Shown: one piece after another, positions 43,499 to 57,590 of the stretch
Layout of the letters: the number at the start of each line of letters is the position of its first letter
How positions within the stretch are numbered: position 1 is the stretch's first letter
Assembly (NCBI RefSeq): GCF_037126465.1
Contig: NC_088203.1
Location: 107,247,507-107,311,506, forward strand
DNA: 64,000 nt
Source: Ornithodoros turicata
Taxonomy: Eukaryota > Arthropoda > Arachnida > Ixodida > Argasidae
Direction of reading: 5' to 3'
Made by a program: the position numbers and the translations under genes
The notes under the pieces: model-generated
Database searches by the model: none
Told to the model about the DNA's origin: nothing
Seen by the model: the letters and a program-made list of their open reading frames with translations, nothing else

Positions 43499-43599
43499 CT
43501 TTGCACTACCATGGATGCGCATGTACTTTGTACCTTACTTTCAGTACAGCTTTGGGTCCCTTGCCCGTCACCATTAAATCCCTCGCGACCATAATGCGT

Positions 43600-45220
43600 A
43601 TCTGGTGGCGAGACAACTATGAGATTGAACGAGAGATTGTTGGTAGCGGTATAAGGTTCGATCCTGACACGCTTTGACCCTCAGCTCTTGACTTTGTCCC
43701 GCATTTGATGGCTCACGGAAAGCATGATGCCATTCCTGTCGTCCAGGTATAGTTTCCTTCTGCAGAATGGTATAGCTGGTTAATTTTATCCATAGAACAA
43801 CAACAAATACACTGATGATGATGAATGAGAAAATGAAGAGCCTCGATGCCCGATTTAGCTATTTCAAATGTATAGAACCAAGAAAGTATCCATGCCTAGT
43901 ATAGCCCAAAATTCTGCGCAGTCGAGAAATAGACAGGTCTGGCGGTGAAGAGCATTTTTTTTTACCTCACCCGATCACCGACGAAAAGAATGGTAAAATG
44001 GCAGTCCGACGGCATTTTGACCACTCTTTTGCGTACATTTCTTTCGACATACTACGCGGCAGGTCCTTTCTCGACTGCATGGATACGTGGAGACTTTTGT
44101 TTCGTGGCGAAAATGACGCAAAAAATGTTTCTTGACTATATATTTCCGAACGTGACGACAAGGATTTTTCGCCACCGCTTTCTGACATTTTGTGGTACAG
44201 TTAATGAAGGCACGTGCTATGATTTGTTCCTCTTTTGCGGAAAAGAAAAACGGCATTTCTTTGAGCAAATAATCGAAATCATTCTAAGCATAAGTGGTCT
44301 CCAACAATATCATCATCAGGTACCTGTGCTTCCCAGACGATTATGTAATTTTTTTTCAGACGTTAATTGGAGTGGACAGATCTTTGTGGCAACGTGGGCG
44401 AGGTAGCTTATTTTCGGTCGATGAATGATTGCCAACCATGCGAAAACATTTGATCCACGGGCAGGCAACGCGGCGCATACAATAGGGACAGAAAATGATA
44501 TCAACATGAGGGTTTCTCCAATTACACAAATATTTTTTTTCTTGCTCCACTCGGATAAAACATACTCTGTATATATAGATCGCGTACGAACTGATGACAT
44601 ATTGATCGGGATCTGGAGCGTAAAACAAACGAGACTGTGTGTTACCTTCACAGTGTACACGTCGTTGAGGGCGTCCTTTTTTGCACGGAGCGTAGAAGAC
44701 GTCATCTACATAAATGACACGAGTGACATTGTTTTTCGAGAATTTCTCCCCAGGTGGCGGGCATGAATTGGAAATTTGTTGTGATGCGATTCGTTCATTT
44801 TGTACGCCCGAAGAGCGCGTGCACTGGTGGGCGTTCCTGACGCGGGCCAATCCAGTGAAAGCGTGTCACGCCCATCACGCAACATTTTTTTTTTCTTTTC
44901 TTTCTCTGGCGGCGAAACCCGTAATTGTGGTTTTCGCCACTTTGAAATTTCATTCCGCGGGACTGCAGTGACGAGGTCAGCATTTCGTCTCGGGAGAAAA
45001 TTGCCACTGATGACAGTGCCACGTAGCCAGGACGGCGCCGGTCCGCGCTATTATGGACGCAGCGCCGCAGACGTGAAATTGCACGATGGTATGAAAATCG
45101 TGGCCCAACTTGACAGAAGGATGTCATTCTTCCAATGGAGCATCAACATCTTTCTCTGTGATTCCCTATAGCTCGTTTTGCACCTGCACGCACGTTCCAA
45201 CTCGTTGTCTTTCACAACAT
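43600..45220. other. Gene-free stretch
   Basis: Large open frames occur on both strands at the same place (43,945-44,406 plus, 43,975-44,268 minus, 44,356-44,850 minus), which usually signals chance. None shows a recognisable domain. I see no supported gene. Confidence 0.4.
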
Positions 45221-45227
45221 GGCTCTA

Positions 45228-45623
45228 CACTGTAAACTTTTCCACACCTTTAAAGGCGTGCGCTATGCACATTCAACATGGTTGCGTAACATTGTATCTC
45301 CAGGATGATATTTTACACAATTCGGAAGCATTACAAAAGATCAAGTGTCAGTGCAAATCTTGCTTTCATTATGTCTTGGATATCGTAGATACGCGCTAAT
45401 CCATATATGCATCGCTACCGATAATCGAGCACGTGCAAGTGTCTACAATACTGTTCAACAATGTGGAGACGTTGCAAGACTGAATTTTTGGATATCAGGC
45501 AACATGCGAGTGAAGGAAATTAGTGCTTAACAGTGCTCCATTATGATGTTACCAAAATTATACCGAGAAAGGTGTACGCCACGCACGTTATTACACTTTA
45601 AAGATGTGAAAACTGTTACAGTG
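45228..45623. mobile_element. 396-bp TIR element with CACTGTAA ends and TA duplication
   Basis: Left: TA, then CACTGTAAACTTTTCCACAC and CTTTAAAGGCGTGCG. Inverse of right: CACTGTAACAGTTTTCACAT, then CTTTAAAGTG ... CGTGCGTGGCG, with TA at 45,624-45,625. The CACCTTTAAAGG subterminal block also occurs in the 1.3-kb element at 38,906, so the two are related. The interior is non-coding. Confidence 0.72.
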
Positions 45624-45999
45624 TACACTGACATCGTTGTGCCTAGTTTAAGAAGGCCGTTTGTAAGATTAGTACAGTGCAATGAGTTCATGTTTTCTTT
45701 TTTCTCAAGTGCGAGTCCGAGGGTATCCCCAGCAATTGTCACAACGTACTCAGCGTACACGGAGTCTACGTGCCCACCTTTCGACTGCAGGCATGCCAGA
45801 TACACGCACAACCATACTAATGCTCAAAACAATTGTACCATCATAAGGAGTAGGAAAGGTTTGCGATATTCTTTGGCTTAATAGTCATTTTACATGTATG
45901 TATAGTTAGTCCACAAGTCAGATTAGCCCTTACTTCACTGACGTATGCTACCCGTGAAAAGCTCCCGTATATAGTAGAGATATTTTATTTAGGGCCTAT

Positions 46000-46234
46000 A
46001 TGATTGTGCTGCCACAAGTGAAAACAGGTTACAATATACTTTGGCAGAGCAGTCGCGGTATCGGGCTGTATAGAGCTATGTACATTTTACAGACATCATC
46101 TGAAGAGCATTCACACAGAGGTGTCACTGTGCTTCCACAAGCAAAAAGGGGTTGCAATGCAGATTTTTCAGAAATCACAACATGGCTCGTTCACTGGAAA
46201 CTATGTACGTTCACTTTGCAGACTGTGTTCCCTC
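46000..46234. repeat. Satellite 2, degenerate left edge
   Basis: About one and a half strongly diverged repeat units: GCTGCCACAAGTGAAAACAGG, GCAGAGCAGTCGCGGTATCG, CATCTGAAGAGCATTCACAC, TTCCACAAGCAAAAAGGGGT. The phrase TGAAGAGCATTCA is typical of the 162-bp version found at the far right end. Confidence 0.75.
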
Positions 46235-49200
46235 TAATCACACCTCAAGAGAATACACGAGGAGATGCCACAAGCAAAAAGGGGTTGCAATGTTGTTTGA
46301 TACAGCAATCAAAACATAGCTCTTTCACTGGTACACTCAGTTCACTTTGTAGACAGTGTTCCCTCTAATCACACCTCAAGAGAATACACGAGGAGATGCC
46401 ACAAGCAAAAAGGGGTTGCAATGTTGTTTGATACAGCAATCAAAACATAGCTCTTTCACTGGTACACTCAGTTCACTTTGTAGACAGTGTTCCCTCTAAT
46501 CACACCTCAAGAGAATACACGAGGAGATGCCACAAGCAAAAAGGGGTTGCAATGTTGTTTGATACAGCAATCAAAACATAGCTCTTTCACTGGTACACTC
46601 AGTTCACTTTGTAGACAGTGTTCCCTCTAATCACACCTCAAGAGAATACACGAGGAGATGCCACAAGCAAAAAGGGGTTGCAATGTTGTTTGATACAGCA
46701 ATCAAAACATAGCTCTTTCACTGGTACACTCAGTTCACTTTGTAGACAGTGTTCCCTCTAATCACACCTCAAGAGAATACACGAGGAGATGCCACAAGCA
46801 AAAAGGGGTTGCAATGTTGTTTGATACAGCAATCAAAACATAGCTCTTTCACTGGTACACTCAGTTCACTTTGTAGACAGTGTTCCCTCTAATCACACCT
46901 CAAGAGAATACACGAGGAGATGCCACAAGCAAAAAGGGGTTGCAATGTTGTTTGATACAGCAATCAAAACATAGCTCTTTCACTGGTACACTCAGTTCAC
47001 TTTGCAGACTGTGTTCCCTCTAATCACACCTCAAGAGAATACACGAGGAGATGCCACAAGCAAAAAGGGGTTGCAATGTTGTTTGATACAGCAATCAAAA
47101 CATAGCTCTTTCACTGGTACACTCAGTTCACTTTGTAGACAGTGTTCCCTCTAATCACACCTCAAGAGAATACACGAGGAGATGCCACAAGCAAAAAGGG
47201 GTTGCAATGTTGTTTGATACAGCAATCAAAACATAGCTCTTTCACTGGTACACTCAGTTCACTTTGTAGACAGTGTTCCCTCTAATCACACCTCAAGAGA
47301 ATACACGAGGAGATGCCACAAGCAAAAAGGGGTTGCAATGTTGTTTGATACAGCAATCAAAACATAGCTCTTTCACTGGTACACTCAGTTCACTTTGCAG
47401 ACTGTGTTCCCTCTAATCACACCTCAAGAGAATACACGAGGAGATGCCACAAGCAAAAAGGGGTTGCAATGTTGTTTGATACAGCAATCAAAACATAGCT
47501 CTTTCACTGGTACACTCAGTTCACTTTGTAGACAGTGTTCCCTCTAATCACACCTCAAGAGAATACACGAGGAGATGCCACAAGCAAAAAGGGGTTGCAA
47601 TGTTGTTTGATACAGCAATCAAAACATAGCTCTTTCACTGGTACACTCAGTTCACTTTGCAGACTGTGTTCCCTCTAATCACACCTCAAGAGAATACACG
47701 AGGAGATGCCACAAGCAAAAAGGGGTTGCAATGTTGTTTGATACAGCAATCAAAACATAGCTCTTTCACTGGTACACTCAGTTCACTTTGTAGACAGTGT
47801 TCCCTCTAATCACACCTCAAGAGAATACACGAGGAGATGCCACAAGCAAAAAGGGGTTGCAATGTTGTTTGATACAGCAATCAAAACATAGCTCTTTCAC
47901 TGGTACACTCAGTTCACTTTGTAGACAGTGTTCCCTCTAATCACACCTCAAGAGAATACACGAGGAGATGCCACAAGCAAAAAGGGGTTGCAATGTTGTT
48001 TGATACAGCAATCAAAACATAGCTCTTTCACTGGTACACTCAGTTCACTTTGCAGACTGTGTTCCCTCTAATCACACCTCAAGAGAATACACGAGGAGAT
48101 GCCACAAGCAAAAAGGGGTTGCAATGTTGTTTGATACAGCAATCAAAACATGGCTCTTTCACTGGTACACTCAGTTCACTTTGTAGACAGTGTTCCCTCT
48201 AATCACACCTCAAGAGAATACACGAGGAGATGCCACAAGCAAAAAGCGGTTGCAATGTTGTTTGATACAGCAATCGAAACATGGCTCTTTCACTGGTACA
48301 CTCAGTTCACTTTGTAGACAGTGTTCCCTCTAATCACACCTCAAGAGAATTCACGTGGAGATGCCACAAGCAAAAAGCGGTTGCAATGTTGTTTGATACA
48401 GCAATCAAAACATGGCTCTTTCACTGGTACACTCAGTTCACTTTGTAGACAGTGTTCCCTCTAATCACACCTCAAGAGAATTCACGTGGAGATGCCACAA
48501 GCAAAAAGCGGTTGCAATGTTGTTTGATACAGCAATCAAAACATGGCTCTTTCACTGGTACACTCAGTTCACTTTGTAGACAGTGTTCCCTCTAATCACA
48601 CCTCAAGAGAATACACGAGGAGATGCCACAAGCAAAAAGCGGTTGCAATGTTGTTTGATACAGCAATCGAAACATGGCTCTTTCACTGGTACACTCAGTT
48701 CACTTTGTAGACAGTGTTCCCTCTAATCACACCTCAAGAGAATTCACGTGGAGATGCCACAAGCAAAAAGGGGTTGCAATGTTGTTTGATACAGCAATCA
48801 AAACATGGCTCTTTCACTGGTACACTCAGTTCACTTTGTAGACAGTGTTCCCTCTAATCACACCTCAAGAGAATTCACGAGGACATGCCACAAGCAAAAA
48901 GCGGTTGCAATGTTGTTTGATACAGCAATCGAAACATGGCTCTTTCACTGGTACACTCAGTTCACTTTGTAGACAGTGTTCCCTCTAATCACACCTCAAG
49001 AGAATTCACGTGGAGATGCCACAAGCAAAAAGGGGTTGCAATGTTGTTTGATACAGCAATCAAAACATGGCTCTTTCACTGGTACACTCAGTTCACTTTG
49101 TAGACAGTGTTCCCTCTAATCACACCTCAAGAGAATTCACGAGGAGATGCCACAAGCAAAAAGCGGTTGCAATGTTGCTTGATACAGCAATCACAACATG

Positions 49201-52200
49201 GCTCGTTCACTGGTACACTCAGTTCACTTTGTAGACAGTGTTCCCTCTAATCACACCTCAAGAGAATTCACGTGGAGATGCCACAAGCAAAAAGGGGTTG
49301 CAATGTTGTTTGATACAGCAATCAAAACATGGCTCTTTCACTGGTACACTCAGTTCACTTTGTAGACAGTGTTCCCTCTAATCACACCTCAAGAGAATTC
49401 ACGAGGAGATGCCACAAGCAAAAAGCGGTTGCAATGTTGCTTGATACAGCAATCACAACATGGCTCGTTCACTGGTACACTCAGTTCACTTTGTAGACAG
49501 TGTTCCCTCTAATCACACCTCAAGAGAATTCACGTGGAGATGCCACAAGCAAAAAGGGGTTGCAATGTTGTTTGATACAGCAATCAAAACATGGCTCTTT
49601 CACTGGTACACTCAGTTCACTTTGTAGACAGTGTTCCCTCTAATCACACCTCAAGAGAATTCACGTGGAGATGCCACAAGCAAAAAGGGGTTGCAATGTT
49701 GTTTGATACAGCAATCAAAACATGGCTCTTTTACTGGTACACTCAGTTCACTTTGTAGACAGTGTTCCCTCTAATCACACCTCAAGAGAATTCACGAGGA
49801 GATGCCACAAGCAAAAAGCGGTTGCAATGTTGCTTGATACAGCAATCACAACATGGCTCGTTCACTGGTACACTCAGTTCACTTTGTAGACAGTGTTCCC
49901 TCTAATCACACCTCAAGAGAATTCACGTGGAAATGCCACAAGCAAAAAGGGGTTGCAATGTTGTTTGATACAGCAATCACAACCTGGCTCTTTCACTGGT
50001 ACACTCAGTTCACTTTGTAGACAATGTTCCCTCTAATCACACCTCAAAAGAATTCACGTGGAGATGCCACAAGCAAAAAGCGGTTGCAATGTTGTTTGAT
50101 ACAGCAATCAAAACATGGCTCTTTCACTGGTACACTCAGTTCACTTTGTAGACAGTGTTCCCTCTAATCACACCTCAAGAGAATTCACGAGGAGATGCCA
50201 CAAGCAAAAAGCGGTTGCAATGTTGCTTGATACAGCAATCACAACATGGCTCGTTCACTGGTACACTCAGTTCACTTTGTAGACAGTGTTCCCTCTAATC
50301 ACACCTCAAGAGAATTCACGTGGAGATGCCACAAGCAAAAAGGGGTTGCAATGTTGTTTGATACAGCAATCAAAACATGGCTCTTTCACTGGTACACTCA
50401 GTTCACTTTGTAGACAGTGTTCCCTCTAATCACACCTCAAGAGAATTCACGTGGAGATGCCACAAGCAAAAAGGGGTTGCAATGTTGTTTGATACAGCAA
50501 TCAAAACATGGCTCTTTTACTGGTACACTCAGTTCACTTTGTAGACAGTGTTCCCTCTAATCACACCTCAAGAGAATTCACGAGGAGATGCCACAAGCAA
50601 AAAGCGGTTGCAATGTTGCTTGATACAGCAATCACAACATGGCTCGTTCACTGGTACACTCAGTTCACTTTGTAGACAGTGTTCCCTCTAATCACACCTC
50701 AAGAGAATTCACGTGGAAATGCCACAAGCAAAAAGGGGTTGCAATGTTGTTTGATACAGCAATCACAACATGGCTCTTTCACTGGTACACTCAGTTCACT
50801 TTGTAGACAATGTTACCTCTAATCACACCTCAAAAGAATGCACGTGGAGATGCCACAAGCAAAAAGCGGTTGCAATGTTGCTTGATACAGCAATCACAAC
50901 ATGGCTCTTTCACTGGTACACTCAGTTCACTTTGTAGACAATGTTCCCTCTAATCACACCTCAAAAGAATTCACGTGGAGATGCCACAAGCAAAAAGGGG
51001 TTGCAATGTTGTTGGATACAGCAATCGCAACATGGCTCTTTCACTGGTACACTCAGTTCACTTTGTAGACAATGTTCCCTCTAATCACACCTCAAAAGAA
51101 TTCACGTGGAGATGCCACAAGCAGAAAGGGGTTGCAATGTTGTTTGATACAGCAATCACAACATGGCTCTTTCACTGGTACACTCAGTTCACTTTGTAGA
51201 CAGTGTTCCCTCTAATCACACCTCAAAAGAATTCACGTGGAGATGCCACAAGCAAAAAGGGGTTGCAATGTTGTTGGATACAGCAATCGCAGCATGGCTC
51301 TTTCACTGGTACACTCAGTTCACTTTGTAGACAGTGTTCCCTCTAATCACACCTCAAGAGAATTCACGTGGAGATGCCACAAGCAAAGAGGGGTTGCAAT
51401 GTTGCTGGATACAGCAATCGCAGCATGGCTCTTTCACTGGTACACTCAGTTCATTTTGTAGACAATGTTCCCTCTAATCACACCTCAAAAGAATTCACGT
51501 GGAGATGCCACAAGCAAAAAGGGGTTGCAATGTTGTTGGATACAGCAATCGCAGCATGGCTCGTTCACTGGTACACTCAGTTCACTTTGTAGGCAGTGTT
51601 CCCTCTAATCACACCTCAAAAGAATTCACGTGGAGATGCCACAAGCAAAAAGGGGTTGCAATTTTGTTGGATACAGCAATCGCAACATGGCTCTTTCACT
51701 GGTACACTCAGTTCACTTTGTAGACAATGTTCCCTCTAATCACACCTCAAAAGAATTCACGTGGAGATGCCACAAGCAAAAGGGGGTTGCAATGTTGTTG
51801 CATACAGCAATCGCAGCACGGCTCGTTCACTGGTACACTCAGTTCACTTTGTACACAGTGTTCCCTCTAATCACACCTCAAAAGAATTCACGTGGAGATG
51901 CCACAAGCAAAAAGGGGTTGCAATGTTGTTGGATACAGCAATCGCAGCATGGCTCGTTCACTGGTACACTCAGTTCACTTTGTAGACAGTGTTCCCTCTA
52001 ATCACACCTCAAGAGAATTCACGAGGAGATGCCACAAGCAAAAAGGGGTTGCAATGTTGTTGGATACAGCAATCGCAGCATGGCTCGTTCACTGGTACAC
52101 TCAGTTCACTTTGTAGACAGTGTTCCCTCTAATCACACCTCAAAAGAATTCACGTGGAGATGCCACAAGCAAAAAGGGGTTGCAATGTTGTTGGATACAG

Positions 52201-55200
52201 CAATCGCAGCATGGCTCGTTCACTGGTACACTCAGTTCACTTTGTAGACAGTGTTCCCTCTAATCACACCTCAAAAGAATTCACGTGGAGATGCCACAAG
52301 CAAAAAGGGGTTGCAATGTTGTTGGATACAGCAATCGCAGCATGGCTCGTTCACTGGTACACTCAGTTCACTTTGTAGACAGTGTTCCCTCTAATCACAC
52401 ATCAAAAGAATTCACGTGGAGATGCCACAAGCAAAAAGGGGTTGCAATGTTGTTGGATACAGCAATCGCAGCATGGGTCTTTCAATGGTACACTCAGTTC
52501 ACTTTGTAGACAGTGTTTCCTCTAATCACACCTCAAGAGAATTCACGTGGAGATGCCACAAGCAAAAAGGGGTTGCAATGTTGTTGGATACAGCAATCGC
52601 AGCATGGCTCGTTCACTGGTACACTCAGTTCACTTTGTAGACAGTGTTCCCTCTAATCACACCTCAAGAGAATTCACGAGAAGATGCCACAAGCAAAAAG
52701 CGGTTGCAATGTTGTTTGATACAGCAATCACAACACGGCTCGTTCACTGGTACACTCCGTTCACTTTGTAGACAGCGTTCCCTCTAATCACACCTCAAGA
52801 GAATTCACGTGGAGATGTCACAAGCAGAAAGGGTTGCAATGTTGTTGGATACAGCAATCGCAACATGGCTCTTTCACTGGTACACTCAGTTCACTTTGTA
52901 GACAATGTTCCTTCTAATCACACCTCAAAAGATTCACGTGGAGATGCCACAAGCAAAAAGGGGTTGCAATGTTGTTGGATACAGCAATCGCATCATGGCT
53001 CGTTCACTGGTACATTCCGTTCACTTTGTAGACAGTGTTCCCTCTAATCACACCTCAAGAGAATTCATGTGGAGATGCCACAAGCAGAAAGGGGTTGCAA
53101 TGTTATTTGATACAGCAATCACAACATGGCTCGTTCACTGGTACACTCCGTTCACTTTGTAGACAGTGTTCCCTCTAATCACACCTCAAGAGAATTCACG
53201 AGGAGATGCCACAAGCAAAAAGGGGTTGCAATGTTGTTTGATACAGCAATCACAACAGGGCTCGTTCACTGGTACACTCCGTTCACTTTGTAGACAGCGT
53301 TCCCTCTAATCACACCTCAAGAGAATTCACGTGGAGATGTCACAAGCAGAAAGGGTTGCAATGTTGTTTGATACAGCAATCACAACATGGCTCGTTCACT
53401 GGTACACTCCGTTCACTTTGTAGACAGCGTTCCCTCTAATCACACCTCAAGAGAATTCACGTGGAGATGTCACAAGCAGAAAGGGTTGCAATGTTGTTTG
53501 ATACAGCAATCACAACATGGCTCGTTCACTGGTACACTCCGTTCACTTTGTAGACAGTGTTCCCTCTAATCACACCTCAAAAGAATTCACGTGGAGATGC
53601 CACAAGCAAAAAGGGGTTGCAATTTTGTTGGATACAGCAATCGCAACATGGCTCTTTCACTGGTACACTCAGTTCACTTTGTAGACAATGTTCCCTCTAA
53701 TCACACCTCAAAAGAATTCACGTGGAGATGCCACAAGCAAAAGGGGGTTGCAATGTTGTTGGATACAGCAATCGCAGCATGGCTCGTTCACTGGTACACT
53801 CAGTTCACTTTGTACACAGTGTTCCCTCTAATCACACCTCAAAAGAATTCACGTGGAGATGCCACAAGCAAAAAGGGGTTGCAATGTTGTTGGATACAGC
53901 AATCGGAGCATGGCTCGTTCACTGGTACACTCAGTTCACTTTGTAGACAGTGTTCCCTCTAATCACACCTCAAGAGAATTCACGTGGAGATGCCACAAGC
54001 AGAAAGGGGTTGCAATGTTGTTGGATACAGCAATCGCAGCATGGCTCGTTCACTGGTACACTCAGTTCACTTTGTAGACAGTGTTCCCTCTAATCACACC
54101 TCAAGAGAATTCACGTGGAGATGCCACAAGCAGAAAGGGGTTGCAATGTTGTTGGATACAGCAATCGCAACATGGCTCTTTCACTGGTACACTCAGTTCA
54201 CTTTGTAGACAATGTTCCCTCTAATCACACCTCAAAAGAATTCACGTGGAGATGCCACAAGCAAAAGGGGGTTGCAATGTTGTTGCATACAGCAATCGCA
54301 GCACGGCTCGTTCACTGGTACACTCAGTTCACTTTGTACACAGTGTTCCCTCTAATCACACCTCAAAAGAATTCACGTGGAGATGCCACAAGCAAAAAGG
54401 GGTTGCAATGTTGTTGGATACAGCAATCGCAGCATGGCTCGTTCACTGGTACACTCAGTTCACTTTGTAGACAGTGTTCCCTCTAATCACACCTCAAGAG
54501 AATTCACGAGGAGATGCCACAAGCAAAAAGGGGTTGCAATGTTGTTGGATACAGCAATCGCAGCATGGCTCGTTCACTGGTACACTCAGTTCACTTTGTA
54601 GACAGTGTTCCCTCTAATCACACCTCAAAAGAATTCACGTGGAGATGCCACAAGCAAAAAGGGGTTGCAATGTTGTTGGATACAGCAATCGCAGCATGGC
54701 TCGTTCACTGGTACACTCAGTTCACTTTGTAGACAGTGTTCCCTCTAATCACACCTCAAAAGAATTCACGTGGAGATGCCACAAGCAAAAAGGGGTTGCA
54801 ATGTTGTTGGATACAGCAATCGCAGCATGGCTCGTTCACTGGTACACTCAGTTCACTTTGTAGACAGTGTTCCCTCTAATCACACATCAAAAGAATTCAC
54901 GTGGAGATGCCACAAGCAAAAAGGGGTTGCAATGTTGTTGGATACAGCAATCGCAGCATGGGTCTTTCAATGGTACACTCAGTTCACTTTGTAGACAGTG
55001 TTTCCTCTAATCACACCTCAAGAGAATTCACGTGGAGATGCCACAAGCAAAAAGGGGTTGCAATGTTGTTGGATACAGCAATCGCAGCATGGCTCGTTCA
55101 CTGGTACACTCAGTTCACTTTGTAGACAGTGTTCCCTCTAATCACACCTCAAGAGAATTCACGAGAAGATGCCACAAGCAAAAAGCGGTTGCAATGTTGT

Positions 55201-57590
55201 TTGATACAGCAATCACAACACGGCTCGTTCACTGGTACACTCCGTTCACTTTGTAGACAGCGTTCCCTCTAATCACACCTCAAGAGAATTCACGTGGAGA
55301 TGTCACAAGCAGAAAGGGTTGCAATGTTGTTGGATACAGCAATCGCAACATGGCTCTTTCACTGGTACACTCAGTTCACTTTGTAGACAATGTTCCTTCT
55401 AATCACACCTCAAAAGATTCACGTGGAGATGCCACAAGCAAAAAGGGGTTGCAATGTTGTTGGATACAGCAATCGCATCATGGCTCGTTCACTGGTACAT
55501 TCCGTTCACTTTGTAGACAGTGTTCCCTCTAATCACACCTCAAGAGAATTCATGTGGAGATGCCACAAGCAGAAAGGGGTTGCAATGTTATTTGATACAG
55601 CAATCACAACATGGCTCGTTCACTGGTACACTCCGTTCACTTTGTAGACAGTGTTCCCTCTAATCACACCTCAAGAGAATTCACGAGGAGATGCCACAAG
55701 CAAAAAGGGGTTGCAATGTTGTTTGATACAGCAATCACAACAGGGCTCGTTCACTGGTACACTCCGTTCACTTTGTAGACAGCGTTCCCTCTAATCACAC
55801 CTCAAGAGAATTCACGTGGAGATGTCACAAGCAGAAAGGGTTGCAATGTTGTTTGATACAGCAATCACATCATGGCTCGTTCACTGGTACACTCCGTTCA
55901 CTTTGTAGACAGCGTTCCCTCTAATCACACCTCAAGAGAATTCACGTGGAGATGTCACAAGCAGAAAGGGTTGCAATGTTGTTTGATACAGCAATCACAA
56001 CATGGCTCGTTCACTGGTACACTCCGTTCACTTTGTAGACAGTGTTCCCTCTAATCACACCTCAAAAGAATTCACGTGGAGATGCCACAAGCAAAAAGGG
56101 GTTGCAATTTTGTTGGATACAGCAATCGCAACATGGCTCTTTCACTGGTACACTCAGTTCACTTTGTAGACAATGTTCCCTCTAATCACACCTCAAAAGA
56201 ATTCACGTGGAGATGCCACAAGCAAAAGGGGGTTGCAATGTTGTTGGATACAGCAATCGCAGCATGGCTCGTTCACTGGTACACTCAGTTCACTTTGTAC
56301 ACAGTGTTCCCTCTAATCACACCTCAAAAGAATTCACGTGGAGATGCCACAAGCAAAAAGGGGTTGCAATGTTGTTGGATACAGCAATCGGAGCATGGCT
56401 CGTTCACTGGTACACTCAGTTCACTTTGTAGACAGTGTTCCCTCTAATCACACCTCAAGAGAATTCACGTGGAGATGCCACAAGCAGAAAGGGGTTGCAA
56501 TGTTGTTGGATACAGCAATCGCAGCATGGCTCGTTCACTGGTACACTCAGTTCACTTTGTAGACAGTGTTCCCTCTAATCACACCTCAAGAGAATTCACG
56601 TGGAGATGCCACAAGCAGAAAGGGGTTGCAATGTTGTTGGATACAGCAATCGCAACATGGCTCTTTCACTGGTACACTCAGTTCACTTTGTAGACAATGT
56701 TCCCTCTAATCACACCTCAAAAGATTCACGTGGAGATGCCACAAGCAAAAAGGGGTTGCAATGTTGTTGGATACAGCAATCGCATCATGGCTCGTTCACT
56801 GGTACATTCCGTTCACTTTCTAGACAGTGTTCCCTCTAATCACACCTCAAGAGAATTCATGTGGAGATGCCACAAGCAGAAAGGGGTTGCAATGTTGTTT
56901 GATACAGCAATCACAACATGGCTCGTTCACTGGTACACTCCGTTCACTTTGTAGACAGTGTTCCCTCTAATCACACCTCAAGAGAATTCACGAGGAGATG
57001 CCACAAGCAAAAAGGGGTTGCAATGTTGTTTGATACAGCACTCACAACAGGGCTCGTTCACGGGTACACTCCGTTCACTTTGTAGACAGCGTTCCCTCTA
57101 ATCACACCTCAAGAGAATTCACGTGGAGTTGTCACAAGCAGAAAGGGTTGCAATGTTGTTTGATACAGCAATCACAACATGGCTCGTTCACTGGTACACT
57201 CCGTTCACTTTGTAGACAGCGTTCCCTATAATCACACCTCAAGAGAATTCACGTGGAGATGTCACAAGCAGAAAGGGTTGCAATGTTGTTTGATACAGCT
57301 ATCACAACATGGCTCGTTCACTGGTACACTCCGTTCACTTTGTAGACAGCGTTCCCTCTAATCACACCTCAAGAGAATTCACGAGGAGATGTCACAAGCA
57401 AAAAGGGGTTGCAATGTTGTTTGATACAGCAATCACAACAGGGCTCGTTCACTGGTACACTCCGTTCACTTTGTAGACAGCGTTCCCTCTAATCACACCT
57501 CAAGAGAATTCACGTGGAGATGTCACAAGCAGAAAGGCTTGCAATGTTGTTTGATACAGCAATCACAACATGGCTCGTTCACTGGTGTAC
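46235..57590. repeat. Satellite 2a: 131-bp tandem repeat array
   Basis: Roughly 86-87 copies of a 131-bp unit containing GATGCCACAAGCAAAAAGG, GGTTGCAATGTTGTT, GATACAGCAATC, TTCACTGGTACACTCAGTTC, GTGTTCCCTCTAATCACACC and TCAAGAGAATTCACG. Subdomains differ. Units at 46,235-48,140 carry GAATACACGAGG and CATAGCTC and are almost identical. Units at about 48,340-51,000 carry GAATTC and AAGCGG variants with 262/393-bp spacing. Units beyond 51,000 carry GTTGGATACAGCAATCGCA. The overlapping ~74-codon open frames reflect an ATG in GGAGATGCC in every unit; 131 is not a multiple of 3 and the frames are not genes. Confidence 0.96.
51740..57380. repeat. 2,485-bp super-repeat within satellite 2a
   Basis: Rare variants recur 2,485 bp apart, for example GTTGCATACAGCAATCGCAGC (51,798 and 54,283), ACACATCAAAAG, AAAAGATTCACG and TGTTATTTGATAC. 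Segments 51,740-53,590 and 54,225-56,075 correspond, as do 53,591-54,225 and 56,076-56,710. The third copy then jumps over about 1.18 kb (nine monomers) before rejoining. 2,485 is 19 monomers minus a few bases. Confidence 0.8.

Noticed and set aside
43945..44850. Long open frames at 43,945-44,406 (plus) and 43,975-44,850 (minus)
   Set aside because: They overlap in several frames, are Cys/Phe/Arg-rich without domain features, and show no acceptor or donor pattern. Probably chance.
50975..57361. Ladder of overlapping ~74-codon and 123-codon open frames (MEMPQAKRGCN type)
   Set aside because: Each begins at the ATG in the 131-bp satellite unit. The unit length is not a multiple of three, so the frame shifts every unit and stops in the second or third. 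They are a by-product of the repeat, not a gene family.
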